Assembly: GCF_036867415.1 (NCBI RefSeq)
Contig: NZ_JBAJHU010000012.1
Location: 1 to 64,000 of the forward strand
Origin: Rossellomorea sp036867415
GTDB taxonomy: Bacteria > Bacillota > Bacilli > Bacillales > Bacillaceae_B
Length of the DNA stretch: 64,000 nucleotides
Direction: 5' to 3'
Below the pieces are notes generated by a model. The model saw only the letters and a list, made by a program, of their open reading frames with translations, did no database searches and was not told where the DNA came from. This document shows positions 34,180-42,313 of this stretch, in pieces (within the stretch, counting starts at the first letter, position 1; each line of letters opens with the position of its first letter). Made by a program: the position numbers and the translations under genes.

Positions 34180-34187
34180 ATTGTATG
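34180..34187 (-). promoter_or_regulatory. Sigma-E-like -10 box
   Basis: CATACAAT on the minus strand fits the sigma-E -10 consensus CATACAHT, 55 bases before the Cys/His-rich gene. The -35 match is poor. The box lies in a small dyad (GTACAT/ATGTAC). Confidence 0.3.
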
Positions 34188-34286
34188 TACCTTTGTCCAA
34201 TCGGTATGGACGAGCGCCTATACCAGAGATTTTTTCATCAATAAGGGGAAGAAATTTGGTAATGTTTAACTACTTAATGGGAAAGA

Positions 34287-34844
34287 CTACTTTCGTCTTT
34301 CCCATTCTTCATAAAGCATCCCATATACAACATGATCAACAAAATGATCATACAGCCATTCAGCCTGTCTGATTATGCCTTCTTGCACGAAGCCCAGCCG
34401 CTCGGGGATGCTTCTGCTTTTCTTGTTTTCAACAGCTGCTCTAATATCTACTTTGTTTAGATTATGAAACTCGAAAGCATAATCCATCAATGCTTTAGCG
34501 ACCCTCGTCATAATGCCATTCCCTTGATAATCTTCATGCAGCCAGTAGCCGATGTAAGCTGTTTTATTAGACCAATCTATCGAATTATATCCGGCAGTTC
34601 CAACTACTTCTCCTTTAAATAATATGACGGTATTCATGCTTTTATTTTCAGCATAGCTTCGCATACATCCTTGAATGAATTCCTTCGTATCTTCGACCTT
34701 TTTCGTATAGTCCACCCAGCCGAGCCACTCTTTCAAATGCTTCCGGGAGCTGTCCACCAAGCGGAACATGTCATCTGAATCATTCAAATCCACTAATTTC
34801 AAGGATAAATCTTCATCAACCTTATGTATAAACATCGAGAACAC
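34287..34844 (-). CDS. RimL-type GNAT acetyltransferase
   Basis: A 185-residue acetyltransferase of the B. subtilis YdaF/RimL group: LSLKLVDLNDSDDMFRLVDS at the start, AYIGYWLHEDYQGNGIMTRV at the acetyl-CoA loop, and SIPERLGFVQEGIIRQAEWL at the end. AAAGGAGTG precedes ATG. It is divergent from the next acetyltransferase gene at 34953; the two share a 108-base promoter region. Confidence 0.82.
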   Translation of the reverse strand: MFSMFIHKVDEDLSLKLVDLNDSDDMFRLVDSSRKHLKEWLGWVDYTKKVEDTKEFIQGCMRSYAENKSMNTVILFKGEVVGTAGYNSIDWSNKTAYIGYWLHEDYQGNGIMTRVAKALMDYAFEFHNLNKVDIRAAVENKKSRSIPERLGFVQEGIIRQAEWLYDHFVDHVVYGMLYEEWERRK

Positions 34845-34952
34845 TCCTTTAAATAATATTGTATAATTTTACTATATAAATAGAAATAATTCTCATACTA
34901 TTATAAAATATTTAATTATAAAGGATCGTTAGCAGAAAAAAGGGGGATTAAT

Positions 34953-35441
34953 ATGCGCATCCATGAGTTAAGAGAAAGAACCGACTTATTCGAACAAGCC
35001 GTAAATGCATTTTGGAATCAGTGGGGCAGCGAAGAAAGCTACATGTTTTATAAGGACTGCATGCTTAATTCTTGTAAAACAGAAGAAGACGTTCCGAGAT
35101 TCTACATAGCAGTAGAAAACGAGAAAATCATCGGGACGTTTGCCATCCTCCGCAACGATATCAACAGCCGGCAGGATTTGACTCCATGGCTTGCATGTTT
35201 ATATGTTGACCCCGAATTCAGGGGCAAAGAACTCGGTGGACAATTCCTCGATACAGCTTTACAGGAAGCTGCACAAAAAGGCTATAAAAAACTTTATCTG
35301 GCAACAGACCTTGATAAATATTATGAAAAATATGGATGGATCCATTCAACAGAAGCTTTCGGGTTAGGAGGGAATCCAATAAAAATATATGAGAAATCAA
35401 CAGTGAATAAGCACCCCGAGATCCAAACACAAAGAACTTGA
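34953..35441 (+). CDS. GNAT family N-acetyltransferase
   Basis: A 162-residue acetyltransferase. WLACLYVDPEFRGKELGGQF is the acetyl-CoA motif (R-G-K-E-L-G) and YKKLYLATDLDKYYEKYGW is the following strand and helix, as in aminoglycoside 6'-type and related GNATs. AAGGGGG precedes ATG. Followed 78 bases later by the acetyltransferase-HAD fusion gene. Confidence 0.78.
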   Translation: MRIHELRERTDLFEQAVNAFWNQWGSEESYMFYKDCMLNSCKTEEDVPRFYIAVENEKIIGTFAILRNDINSRQDLTPWLACLYVDPEFRGKELGGQFLDTALQEAAQKGYKKLYLATDLDKYYEKYGWIHSTEAFGLGGNPIKIYEKSTVNKHPEIQTQRT

Positions 35442-35519
35442 TGAAAGAGTATCACGCTTATATCGTTAGGTGGCAACATGTAAAAGGACCCTGCAATTTT
35501 AAAAAAGGATGACGGCCTT

Positions 35520-36608
35520 ATGATTCAGATGATTGACATTACAGAAGAGACTGATGCATTAAAAGTATTACAACTCCAGTATCTGTCTTACAGAATTGAA
35601 GCCAAAATAATAGAATTCGATGAATTGCCTCCACTAAGAGATACATTGGCTGACTTGCAGCAATCAGGGGAAACGTTTTACGGCTTTTATGAACAGAATG
35701 ATTTATATGGTGTCATTTCTTTTAAATACAATCACGGCATAATTGATATCCACAGATTGATGGTGCATCCAGATCATTTCAGAAAAGGTATCGCTAAGAA
35801 ACTATTGCACAAACTCGAGATGAAAGGGAAGAATGGGGAATCATTGGTTGTATCTACAGGATCAAAAAACACTCCTGCCATTGATTTTTATATAAAAAGC
35901 GGGTTTGAAGTTATTGTTGAAAAGGAAATAATACAAGGATTGTGGCTTACATCTTTCAAGAAAGAACTGATAAAACCAGGAGGAATAACTATGGACAGTA
36001 TCATTTTCGACTTGGACGGGACCTTATGGGATTCCAGGAAAACAATTGTACATGCATGGAATGAAGTCATTAAGAATCACGATAAAGTGAATGACGAACT
36101 TACCTCTCAGCAGCTCAAGGAAACGATGGGGCTGCAGATGCATGAAATCGGAAGAATATTGTTTCCTCAGCTGAATGAAGAGGAGAGGGAACAATTCATG
36201 AATGCGTGCTCAGAGGTAGAAACCCGGCATCTCAGTGAAAGAGGAGGCACCCTTTATAACCGGATGGAAGAAGTACTGAAAGCACTGGCGAAAAAGTACA
36301 AGCTCTTTATCGTAAGCAACTGCCAGCACGGATACATCGAAGCTTTTTATGACTATCATAGATTGGAGAAGCATTTTACCGATTATGAAAATCCGGGCAG
36401 GACAGGTCTGTCTAAAGGAGAAAATATTAAATTGATAATGGAAAGAAATCACTTAAAGCAGCCTGTTTATGTTGGTGATACTGAGGGTGACCGGGAAGCA
36501 GCACTCTATGCAGACATACCATTTGTTTATGCAAAATATGGATTCGGTGAAGTAAAGAATTACGATTATGTGATTGAATCTTTTGGGGAGTTACTTGAAC
36601 TATTTTAG
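35520..36608 (+). CDS. Fused GNAT acetyltransferase and HAD phosphatase
   Basis: A single 362-residue frame. Residues 1-150 are a GNAT domain (RLMVHPDHFRKGIAKKLLHK, then TPAIDFYIKSGFEV). Residues 158-362 are a HAD hydrolase with D164-L-D166-G-T, the threonine/serine step IVSNCQHG, and VYVGDTEGDREAA. At the junction a second ribosome site, AGGAGG, stands nine bases before ATG 35991, so the HAD part may also be made alone (205 residues). The HAD half resembles PGP/YhcW-like phosphatases. Loss of a stop codon between two former genes is the simplest origin. Confidence 0.8.
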   Translation: MIQMIDITEETDALKVLQLQYLSYRIEAKIIEFDELPPLRDTLADLQQSGETFYGFYEQNDLYGVISFKYNHGIIDIHRLMVHPDHFRKGIAKKLLHKLEMKGKNGESLVVSTGSKNTPAIDFYIKSGFEVIVEKEIIQGLWLTSFKKELIKPGGITMDSIIFDLDGTLWDSRKTIVHAWNEVIKNHDKVNDELTSQQLKETMGLQMHEIGRILFPQLNEEEREQFMNACSEVETRHLSERGGTLYNRMEEVLKALAKKYKLFIVSNCQHGYIEAFYDYHRLEKHFTDYENPGRTGLSKGENIKLIMERNHLKQPVYVGDTEGDREAALYADIPFVYAKYGFGEVKNYDYVIESFGELLELF

Positions 36609-36739
36609 TAAGTTAGTGGCGATGGGTGCCTGCGGTGAAATAAAGATGCTATAAAGTAAGGATTGAACCATGCCGACTAATTAATTCTCCTGAATTAGGG
36701 TAAATATTATATATAGATATCGATTTAGGAGGAATCGGC

Positions 36740-37678
36740 TTGGAGAAATTATCAGATCAATTCATGGAAGAAGTAGTAAAAGCTTGCAGACCGTATACAT
36801 CTCAAGGTGAAGTTGTCGATCATATACCGGGTCTGGATCAGTCCCATGCAACCGACCTGGGGGTCACCATCATCACACAAAAAGGAGAAATCTATTCAGC
36901 AGGAAACGATGACAGCGGATTCTCTCTTCAAAGTATCTCAAAAGTCATCATTTTGTTAATGGCATTGGAAGACTTCGGTAAAGAAGTCGTCTTTCAAAAA
37001 GTAGGTATGGAGCCTACCGATGATTTCTTCAATTCGATTTCAAATCTTGAAGACTATGAAGGTCACAGGCCTTTCAATCCACTCATCAATTCCGGTGCAA
37101 TTGCGACAGCAAGTTTAGTCAATGGAGCGTCAGTTGAAGAACGTTTCGAACGAATCTGTTCATTCCTTCAAACAATCACAAATGACGACAGGGTCAAATT
37201 CAATAAAGAAGTCTACCGATCTGAAATCAAAAACGGTGCTCGTAATCGGAGTCTTGCCTATTTCATGGAAAGTACGGGTATTCTCTCAAACAAAGACGCG
37301 GAAGAAGCTCTCGAGCTCTATTACCGGGTAAATTCAATCGATGTAAATTCACTTGCTCTTGCTAAGCTCGGCTGTTTCCTGATCAACCACGGAAGGCATT
37401 TTGAATCGGGGGAACAGTTGATTCAGTCGCATCATGTCCGCACCGTGAAAGCCATCATGCTTACCTCTGGTATGTATAATGAGTCTGGTACTTATGCTGT
37501 AGAAGTAGGTTTCCCGTTGAAAAGCGGTGTTTCCGGTGGCATAGTCGGTGCTGTTCCCGGACGAATGGGCATAGGAATTATCGCTCCAGCCATCAATAAA
37601 AAAGGAAACAGCGTTGCCGGCGGACAAGTATTAAGAACGCTTTCCGATAAACTGAAGCTGAATATTTTTCATGATTAG
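36740..37678 (+). CDS. glsA: Glutaminase
   Basis: A 312-residue beta-lactamase-fold glutaminase. The nucleophile motif S65-x-x-K68 is in GFSLQSISKVIIL. Other family blocks are HRPFNPLINSGAIATASL, the tyrosine region ALAYFMESTG-like (SLAYFMESTGIL) and GVSGGIVGAVPGRMGIG at the end. It converts L-glutamine to glutamate and ammonia in the cytosol. TTG start behind AGGAGG. Same length as B. subtilis GlsA-type enzymes. Confidence 0.93.
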   Translation: MEKLSDQFMEEVVKACRPYTSQGEVVDHIPGLDQSHATDLGVTIITQKGEIYSAGNDDSGFSLQSISKVIILLMALEDFGKEVVFQKVGMEPTDDFFNSISNLEDYEGHRPFNPLINSGAIATASLVNGASVEERFERICSFLQTITNDDRVKFNKEVYRSEIKNGARNRSLAYFMESTGILSNKDAEEALELYYRVNSIDVNSLALAKLGCFLINHGRHFESGEQLIQSHHVRTVKAIMLTSGMYNESGTYAVEVGFPLKSGVSGGIVGAVPGRMGIGIIAPAINKKGNSVAGGQVLRTLSDKLKLNIFHD

Positions 37679-37767
37679 AACTCGATAAAGAATATACAAA
37701 CTAGGGTGATAAAAAGAATGAGTTGGAAAACTGGTATAGAAACGCATATGTTCAGGGGGTAGAGGAT

Positions 37768-38316
37768 ATGATCATCATGATAAACGGCGCTTTCGGTGCG
37801 GGAAAAACGACAATAGCAAATGAACTATTAAGTAAACTGGATAACAGCATGATTTTCGATCCTGAAAATGTTGGATACATGGTGAGAGAGATCCTTCCGG
37901 ATGAGATCAAAAAAGCAGAATCAAAGAGTGGAGACTTTCAACACTACGAGCTTTGGAGAATCCTCACTGTAGAAACAGCCTTAAAGCTTAAAAAGAAGTA
38001 CGGGAAGAATCTTATCGTACCCATGACGATAAGGGTTCCAGAATACTTTACTTACATACTTAACGGTTTCAAGGATATTGATGAACATACTTTCCATTTT
38101 TGTCTGCAGGCAAGCAGGGAAACGATTTTTGCAAGACTGCGGAAAAGGGGAGAAGAGGAAGGGAATTGGTGTTTCCAGCAAACGGAGAAGTGTCTTAACG
38201 CATTCGCAGAGTATCATTTTGGTGACTATATAGATACGGAAAATGCCGGAATAGATACTGTGGTAACAGTCATTATGGACAAGTTGAAGAATTTAGAACA
38301 TATTAAGTTCTGTTAG
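37768..38316 (+). CDS. tmrB: TmrB-like P-loop ATP-binding protein
   Basis: A 182-residue protein close to B. subtilis TmrB: MIIMINGAFGAGKTTIANEL with Walker A at 8-15, LIVPMTIRVPEYF in the middle, and the KRGEEEGNWCFQQTEKCL helix. TmrB gives tunicamycin resistance as a membrane-associated ATP-binding protein. It lacks the C-terminal amphipathic helix of the 197-residue TmrB, so membrane attachment is unsure. ATG 37768 follows AGGGGG; an earlier TTG 37723 is not needed. Confidence 0.8.
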   Translation: MIIMINGAFGAGKTTIANELLSKLDNSMIFDPENVGYMVREILPDEIKKAESKSGDFQHYELWRILTVETALKLKKKYGKNLIVPMTIRVPEYFTYILNGFKDIDEHTFHFCLQASRETIFARLRKRGEEEGNWCFQQTEKCLNAFAEYHFGDYIDTENAGIDTVVTVIMDKLKNLEHIKFC

Positions 38317-38319
38317 TAC

Positions 38320-38349
38320 GAAAACGCCCACTCCGGGCGTTTTCTTTTT
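38320..38349. terminator. Bidirectional terminator
   Basis: GAAAACGCCC pairs perfectly with GGGCGTTTTC around five bases and is followed by TTTTTA. It serves the tmrB-like gene and the convergent Spo0M-like gene. Confidence 0.85.
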
Positions 38350-38356
38350 ATTTGAG

Positions 38357-38743
38357 CTAGGCAATGACCGTTATCCAATCTTCATCCTGGCTTTCAACTC
38401 CTTTATCAAATGTAAGTTTTGTTTTAAAGAGATAGCGGTCACCGTTCTCATTGGCTTTTAATTGTTTAGGTAATCTATATACAAAATTCAGCTTGTTAGT
38501 TTCATCCGGTTCTAGTTCGTCTGACTTATAGATCGTGGTTGTGTCGATCGTTTTCTCATTTGAATGTTTGTCGACCAAAACTAAATCACAATCAATCCGC
38601 CTCAGTTTCTGTTTCACGATCCCGCCCTCCAGGAGGAAATAGCCGTTCAATGGCTCTCCCGGGTAAAAGGTTGCTTTCGGTAATACCAAATCGATTTTAG
38701 CTGCACCGACACCAAACATTGAAACATATTTTCTAAGCAGCAT
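38357..38743 (-). CDS. Half-length Spo0M-family (arrestin-like) protein
   Basis: A 128-residue protein matching only the N-terminal half of Spo0M (about 258 residues in B. subtilis): FGVGAAKIDLVLPKATFYPG, then KQKLRRIDCDLVLV and ELEPDETNKLNFVYRLP. These are arrestin-like beta strands. Spo0M is implicated in sporulation control and cytoskeletal contacts. A second half-length copy is at 55685-56080. It begins one base after the stop of an FbpB-like small gene, and AAGGAG near that stop is its ribosome site. Confidence 0.8.
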   Translation of the reverse strand: MLLRKYVSMFGVGAAKIDLVLPKATFYPGEPLNGYFLLEGGIVKQKLRRIDCDLVLVDKHSNEKTIDTTTIYKSDELEPDETNKLNFVYRLPKQLKANENGDRYLFKTKLTFDKGVESQDEDWITVIA

Positions 38744-38875
38744 TCAGACATTCTCCTTCTCATCTTTGATATATTTCAAATCTACTTTCCTTTCTATCCT
38801 ATCCATGGCATTTTTATCACGTAAAATTTGCTCTTTATTTTTTTGGATTAATTGCTGTAAATTTTTCTTAATCAA
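38744..38875 (-). CDS. FbpB-family small basic protein
   Basis: A 43-residue TTG-started ORF (LIKKNLQQLIQKNKEQILRD then KNAMDRIERKVDLKY) with the Q-N-K-x-x-I-L-x-D and R-I-E pattern of FbpB-type proteins, which in B. subtilis assist the small RNA FsrA in sparing iron. GGAAGGG lies ten bases before TTG. I see no Fur box directly upstream, so iron control is not evident here. It abuts the Spo0M-like gene and should be cotranscribed with it. Confidence 0.6.
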   Translation of the reverse strand: MIKKNLQQLIQKNKEQILRDKNAMDRIERKVDLKYIKDEKENV

Positions 38876-38913
38876 ATCATTCGCACCCTTCCAAATTTAA
38901 GCTGGTTATATAC

Positions 38914-39046
38914 AAAAAGACCTTTACCGAATCGGTAAAGGTCTTTTTCTGCATATAACAACCTTCACCAGCTGGTAAAGGTCTCGCTAACAACATTGTT
39001 GTCAATAAAGCCGAGAGCCTTTGACTCTGTAATGACGACTTTATTG
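38914..39046. repeat. Cluster of palindromes upstream of the FbpB-like gene
   Basis: Four dyads in 133 bases. 38914-38948 has 17-base perfect arms (AAAAAGACCTTTACCGA). 38961-38982 is ACCTTCACCAGCTGGTAAAG with GT after it, a near-perfect palindrome sharing ACCTTTACC with the first. 38990-39002 is ACAACA/TGTTGT. CAATAAAG and CTTTATTG at 39003-39046 form a wider stem. The first could act as a terminator on either strand. No ORF is seen in the rest of the 38876-39254 gap. Confidence 0.65.
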
Positions 39047-39227
39047 TAAAAGCTACTCCCCTTTAGGGAAATATGAATTTATGATTCCATAATAAAGCCT
39101 GCAAGTTAAAATGTCAATTGAAATCACCCCATGCAGAAAATGTCGGGGAAATACAGGTTGGAGCCTATTGCGGGCAAATTAATCAATATGTTAAACTTCA
39201 TTTACACAGTAAAATAAAATTAACTGA

Positions 39228-39241
39228 GTAAAATTAATTAC
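39228..39241. promoter_or_regulatory. Putative operator of the ArsR-type regulator
   Basis: GTAAAATTAATTAC, a dyad 13 bases before the ATG at 39255. Closely related sequences recur twice before the neighbouring exporter gene (39903 and 39946). Confidence 0.5.
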
Positions 39242-39254
39242 AGGGGTTGTTCAT

Positions 39255-39881
39255 ATGAAACCGATGTTTATTATCAAGGAGTATGATCAGTTAAAGGCGT
39301 TAAGCGATCCTTTTCGCATCAAACTGATGATGCGCCTCGTAGAAAAGCCGTATACAGGTCAGCAGTTGTCTGAACTGTTCGAAATGTCCCGAGCCAGAAT
39401 CCATTATCACTTGAAGGAATTAGAAAAGCTTGGTCTGATAGAAATCGTCAAAACCGAAGAAAAGAACGGCATTGTCCAAAAATTCTTTCAATCGGTTTCA
39501 AGCGGATTTTATCCTGATGCAAGCTTGCTGCCTCATAAAGAAGAAATTAGCGAAACGAAGAGACTGATGATGTATGGTATGCTCGAACGGACAATGAGCC
39601 GGATTCTTGAAGCTCCGAGTACAGCATTCGAAGAAGCTGGAGATAAGGACCCTTCTGATTGGAATATACTTGCATCATCGTGGGAAACGACCAGCTCGGA
39701 AGATAATTTCAAATGGTTCGTTAAGGAATATTTTGAACTCGTAGGTGAATTCCAAAAAAGAGCCAAAGAAGAGAAAAAAATGAATCAAAACATTTATTAC
39801 ATCACTGGAATGGGATTCGAAGTGGAAGAGTCAAAATTTGCAGATCGTGTAATGAAGGACAAAAAAGAGAAAGACCGGTAA
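39255..39881 (+). CDS. ArsR-type helix-turn-helix regulator
   Basis: A 208-residue regulator. The N-terminal winged helix reads LKALSDPFRIKLMMRLVEKP and MSRARIHYHLKELEKLGLIE. The remainder (FFQSVSSGFYPDASLLP onwards) is helical and probably binds a ligand or dimerises. No metal-binding cysteines. It sits 118 bases before an MFS exporter; shared GTAAAATTA dyads before both suggest it controls itself and the exporter. Confidence 0.82.
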   Translation: MKPMFIIKEYDQLKALSDPFRIKLMMRLVEKPYTGQQLSELFEMSRARIHYHLKELEKLGLIEIVKTEEKNGIVQKFFQSVSSGFYPDASLLPHKEEISETKRLMMYGMLERTMSRILEAPSTAFEEAGDKDPSDWNILASSWETTSSEDNFKWFVKEYFELVGEFQKRAKEEKKMNQNIYYITGMGFEVEESKFADRVMKDKKEKDR

Positions 39882-39902
39882 ACGGTTTTTTTTGAAGAGA
39901 CT

Positions 39903-39961
39903 GTAAAATTATTTTTACTGAATAAAAGTATTTTTTAGTAAGATTGTAAAATTATTTTCAC
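39903..39961. promoter_or_regulatory. Two repeated operator-like dyads before the exporter gene
   Basis: GTAAAATTATTTTTAC (39903-39918) and GTAAAATTATTTTCAC (39946-39961) are near copies of each other, 43 bases apart, and match the dyad before the regulator gene at 39228. Confidence 0.55.
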
Positions 39962-39999
39962 CGATAAAATTATTCAAACGGAAATGAGGAGGATCAACC

Positions 40000-41283
40000 T
40001 TGAAAGAATTGTTATTTAAAAATCGGAACTTCGCATCTTTGTTCTTCGGCAGATTGGTCACGAATATGGGGGATAGTATCTATTATGTTGCAGCAATGTG
40101 GTTAGTATATGAACTGGGGGGAAATGCATTCTACACAGGGCTGGCCGGATTTCTGACGCTCCTGCCTGGGACCCTGCAATTTCTCACCGGACCACTCGTT
40201 GATCGATGGCAGATCAAGAAAGTATTAATTTCAACTCAGATTATGCAAGGATTGCTAGTATTAACAATACCCATTGCCCACTATACAGGATTCCTATCCG
40301 TGACGTTCATCCTGGTTATCATGCCGGTGATTTCTGCCCTTAATCAGTTTGCATATCCAGGTCAGGCAGCTTTGCTTCCTCGTATCGTCCGCAAAGATCA
40401 ACTGGTTATAAGTAATTCATTATTCTCCTTTGCTTTTCAAGGTGTCGATCTTGCCTTCAACGCACTTGCGGGTATTCTTCTGACGATTGTCGGAGCCATC
40501 TCCCTCTATATGATTGATGCTGTTACATTTATTGCTGCGAGCATCCTATTCAGTTTAATCAAGCTCGCAGAAAAAGGACCTGTCAATGAACAACAAAAAA
40601 TAAAAGAATCAGTTCTCCAGTACAAGACTGATTTAGTTGAAGGTTTCGCCATCGTTTTCAAATCTCATTTGGCTAAATTCCTGCTTGGCTCCATCGTTGC
40701 AAACTTTGCAATTGGGTCCGTTTATGCCATATTACCTGCATTTGCCGATGGAAGAGGAGGCTCGGGGCTATATGGCCTCTACTTGGCGGCGATTTCAGGT
40801 GGAGCACTGCTAGGAGCATTATGCGCATCATGGTTTGGACGATTTGCAATCGGCAAATTGACCATACTTTTGTTTTCGATCGGTGGAGTTATCTGGCTGG
40901 TTTCTGGTATTGTTCCTTACAATAGTATCAGTATTCTTTTATTTGGCTTATCGTGGATTCCAATCGGGGCGACCAATGTCATATTCGGTGCAGCCATTCA
41001 GTCAATGATCCCTTCCCACCTGCTCGGCAGGATATTCTCGGTAACAGCGTCATTGGGTGCAATGGCGATGCCGATCGGTTCTCTCCTGGGAGGATGTCTT
41101 GCCAATCAGTTTGGTCCCGGCATGGTATACCTTTCAAGTGCTGGAGGTATTTTGTTTATCGCGCTAGTTTGGGCAGTGAACAAAACGCTTAGATCACTTC
41201 CCCGATCAACAAGTCTCAAGCCGGAAGAAATGGGGCTCCCGAACGAACCTTCTCAACTATCTCATGAAGGAATTTCGGGATGA
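40000..41283 (+). CDS. MFS exporter, macrolide-efflux-like
   Basis: A 427-residue protein with 12 predicted helices. The start NRNFASLFFGRLVTNMGDSI and the loop GPLVDRWQIKKVLI (motif A region) are those of the Mef/DHA3-type drug antiporters. The C-terminal 30 residues are hydrophilic. TTG 40000 is eight bases after GAGGAGG. It is probably regulated by the ArsR-type gene before it. Substrate unknown. Confidence 0.82.
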   Translation: MKELLFKNRNFASLFFGRLVTNMGDSIYYVAAMWLVYELGGNAFYTGLAGFLTLLPGTLQFLTGPLVDRWQIKKVLISTQIMQGLLVLTIPIAHYTGFLSVTFILVIMPVISALNQFAYPGQAALLPRIVRKDQLVISNSLFSFAFQGVDLAFNALAGILLTIVGAISLYMIDAVTFIAASILFSLIKLAEKGPVNEQQKIKESVLQYKTDLVEGFAIVFKSHLAKFLLGSIVANFAIGSVYAILPAFADGRGGSGLYGLYLAAISGGALLGALCASWFGRFAIGKLTILLFSIGGVIWLVSGIVPYNSISILLFGLSWIPIGATNVIFGAAIQSMIPSHLLGRIFSVTASLGAMAMPIGSLLGGCLANQFGPGMVYLSSAGGILFIALVWAVNKTLRSLPRSTSLKPEEMGLPNEPSQLSHEGISG

Positions 41284-41328
41284 AAGGTCGAAAGTATAGT
41301 CATAGTGAAATAATAAAGGGGTGGCAGT

Positions 41329-41769
41329 TTGTACGAATTAAAAACAAAGCAGAACGAAAATAGTGTCCTTGAATTCATCGAAAGTATAGATAATGAAAAA
41401 AAGCGGGAAGATGCCTGGAGACTTTTGGATATTTTCACAGAGGAAACCGGATTTCCTGCTAAAATGTGGGGACCGAGCATGATTGGATTCGGCTCGTATC
41501 ATTACAAATATAAAACAGGTCATGAAGGTGATTCCTTTCTTGCCGGATTTTCTCCGCGCAAAGCCAAGATTAGTCTCTATTTTGCGCCTGGAGACAATCA
41601 AAGGGAAGAACTTCTGAAGAAATTCGGCAAACACACAACCGGAAAAGCGTGTGTCTATATCAATAAAGTAAATGACATCGATGAAAACATACTAAGGAAA
41701 TTGATTCAAGCATCGGTTTCTTTTTTGAAGAAAACGTATCCTGGCGGGATCAAAGAAGCGTCGGAATAA
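41329..41769 (+). CDS. DUF1801 family protein
   Basis: A 146-residue protein with the DUF1801 core: AWRLLDIFTEETGFPAKMWG, then SMIGFGSYHYKY and FLAGFSPRKAKISLYFAPG. Family members are small cytosolic proteins, some named iron chaperones, with unproven functions. A TTG start is used behind AAAGGGGTGG. It follows the exporter by 45 bases and may be read with it. It ends in a terminator shared with the convergent DUF3889 gene. Confidence 0.8.
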   Translation: MYELKTKQNENSVLEFIESIDNEKKREDAWRLLDIFTEETGFPAKMWGPSMIGFGSYHYKYKTGHEGDSFLAGFSPRKAKISLYFAPGDNQREELLKKFGKHTTGKACVYINKVNDIDENILRKLIQASVSFLKKTYPGGIKEASE

Positions 41770-41780
41770 ATGGAAGAGAA

Positions 41781-41808
41781 AAAACTGCTGAATTTTCAGC
41801 AGTTTTTT
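41781..41808. terminator. Bidirectional terminator
   Basis: AAAACTGCTGAA pairs perfectly with TTCAGCAGTTTT and is followed by TT. Confidence 0.85.
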
Positions 41809-41812
41809 ACGA

Positions 41813-42154
41813 TTATCTTGATACCTCTTTGAACGATATTTCTTCCAATTCTTCCGTCTCAGGATCAAAGCTGATGTTAATTTGCACCCCGAATTCCTTA
41901 TCTTTTTCTTTTAACCACAGTTTGAATTTTTCTGTGCTATATCCATCACTGTCTTCCCGTCCAATATGCAGGTAATCAATGATTTTGGCTTCGGGATAAC
42001 GTTCTTTTGTTTTTTGCATGGCGAGACTGCCCCATTTTGCATAAGAAGGCACTGTAACCCCTATACTTTTGAGATTTTTTGCTGATGCTGAAGATTGTGG
42101 ATTTCCCGTTGAGAACAATTGAATGATAAAGATGCAAATGATTATTTTTTTCAT
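41813..42154 (-). CDS. DUF3889 family secreted protein
   Basis: A 113-residue protein with a signal peptide (MKKIIICIFIIQLFSTG), then the DUF3889 domain: PSYAKWGSLAMQKTKERYPE and FKLWLKEKDKEFGVQINISF. B. subtilis YqzG and YhdC are relatives. The domain is PepSY-like in layout, and the function is unknown. It would be exported to the cell surface. Confidence 0.8.
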   Translation of the reverse strand: MKKIIICIFIIQLFSTGNPQSSASAKNLKSIGVTVPSYAKWGSLAMQKTKERYPEAKIIDYLHIGREDSDGYSTEKFKLWLKEKDKEFGVQINISFDPETEELEEISFKEVSR

Positions 42155-42313
42155 CTCTATAGATCCTTCCCGGTTTTTGTTTTAGCTTCTGTTAATTTTC
42201 ACTTCCTATTCAGGATCTGAAGGTTTGCATTTATTCATGTAATACTGTGCTACTATTAATAATGATAAACGAACAATGAAAGGTTATTCTCAGAGATGGA
42301 AGGCAGGAAAACA

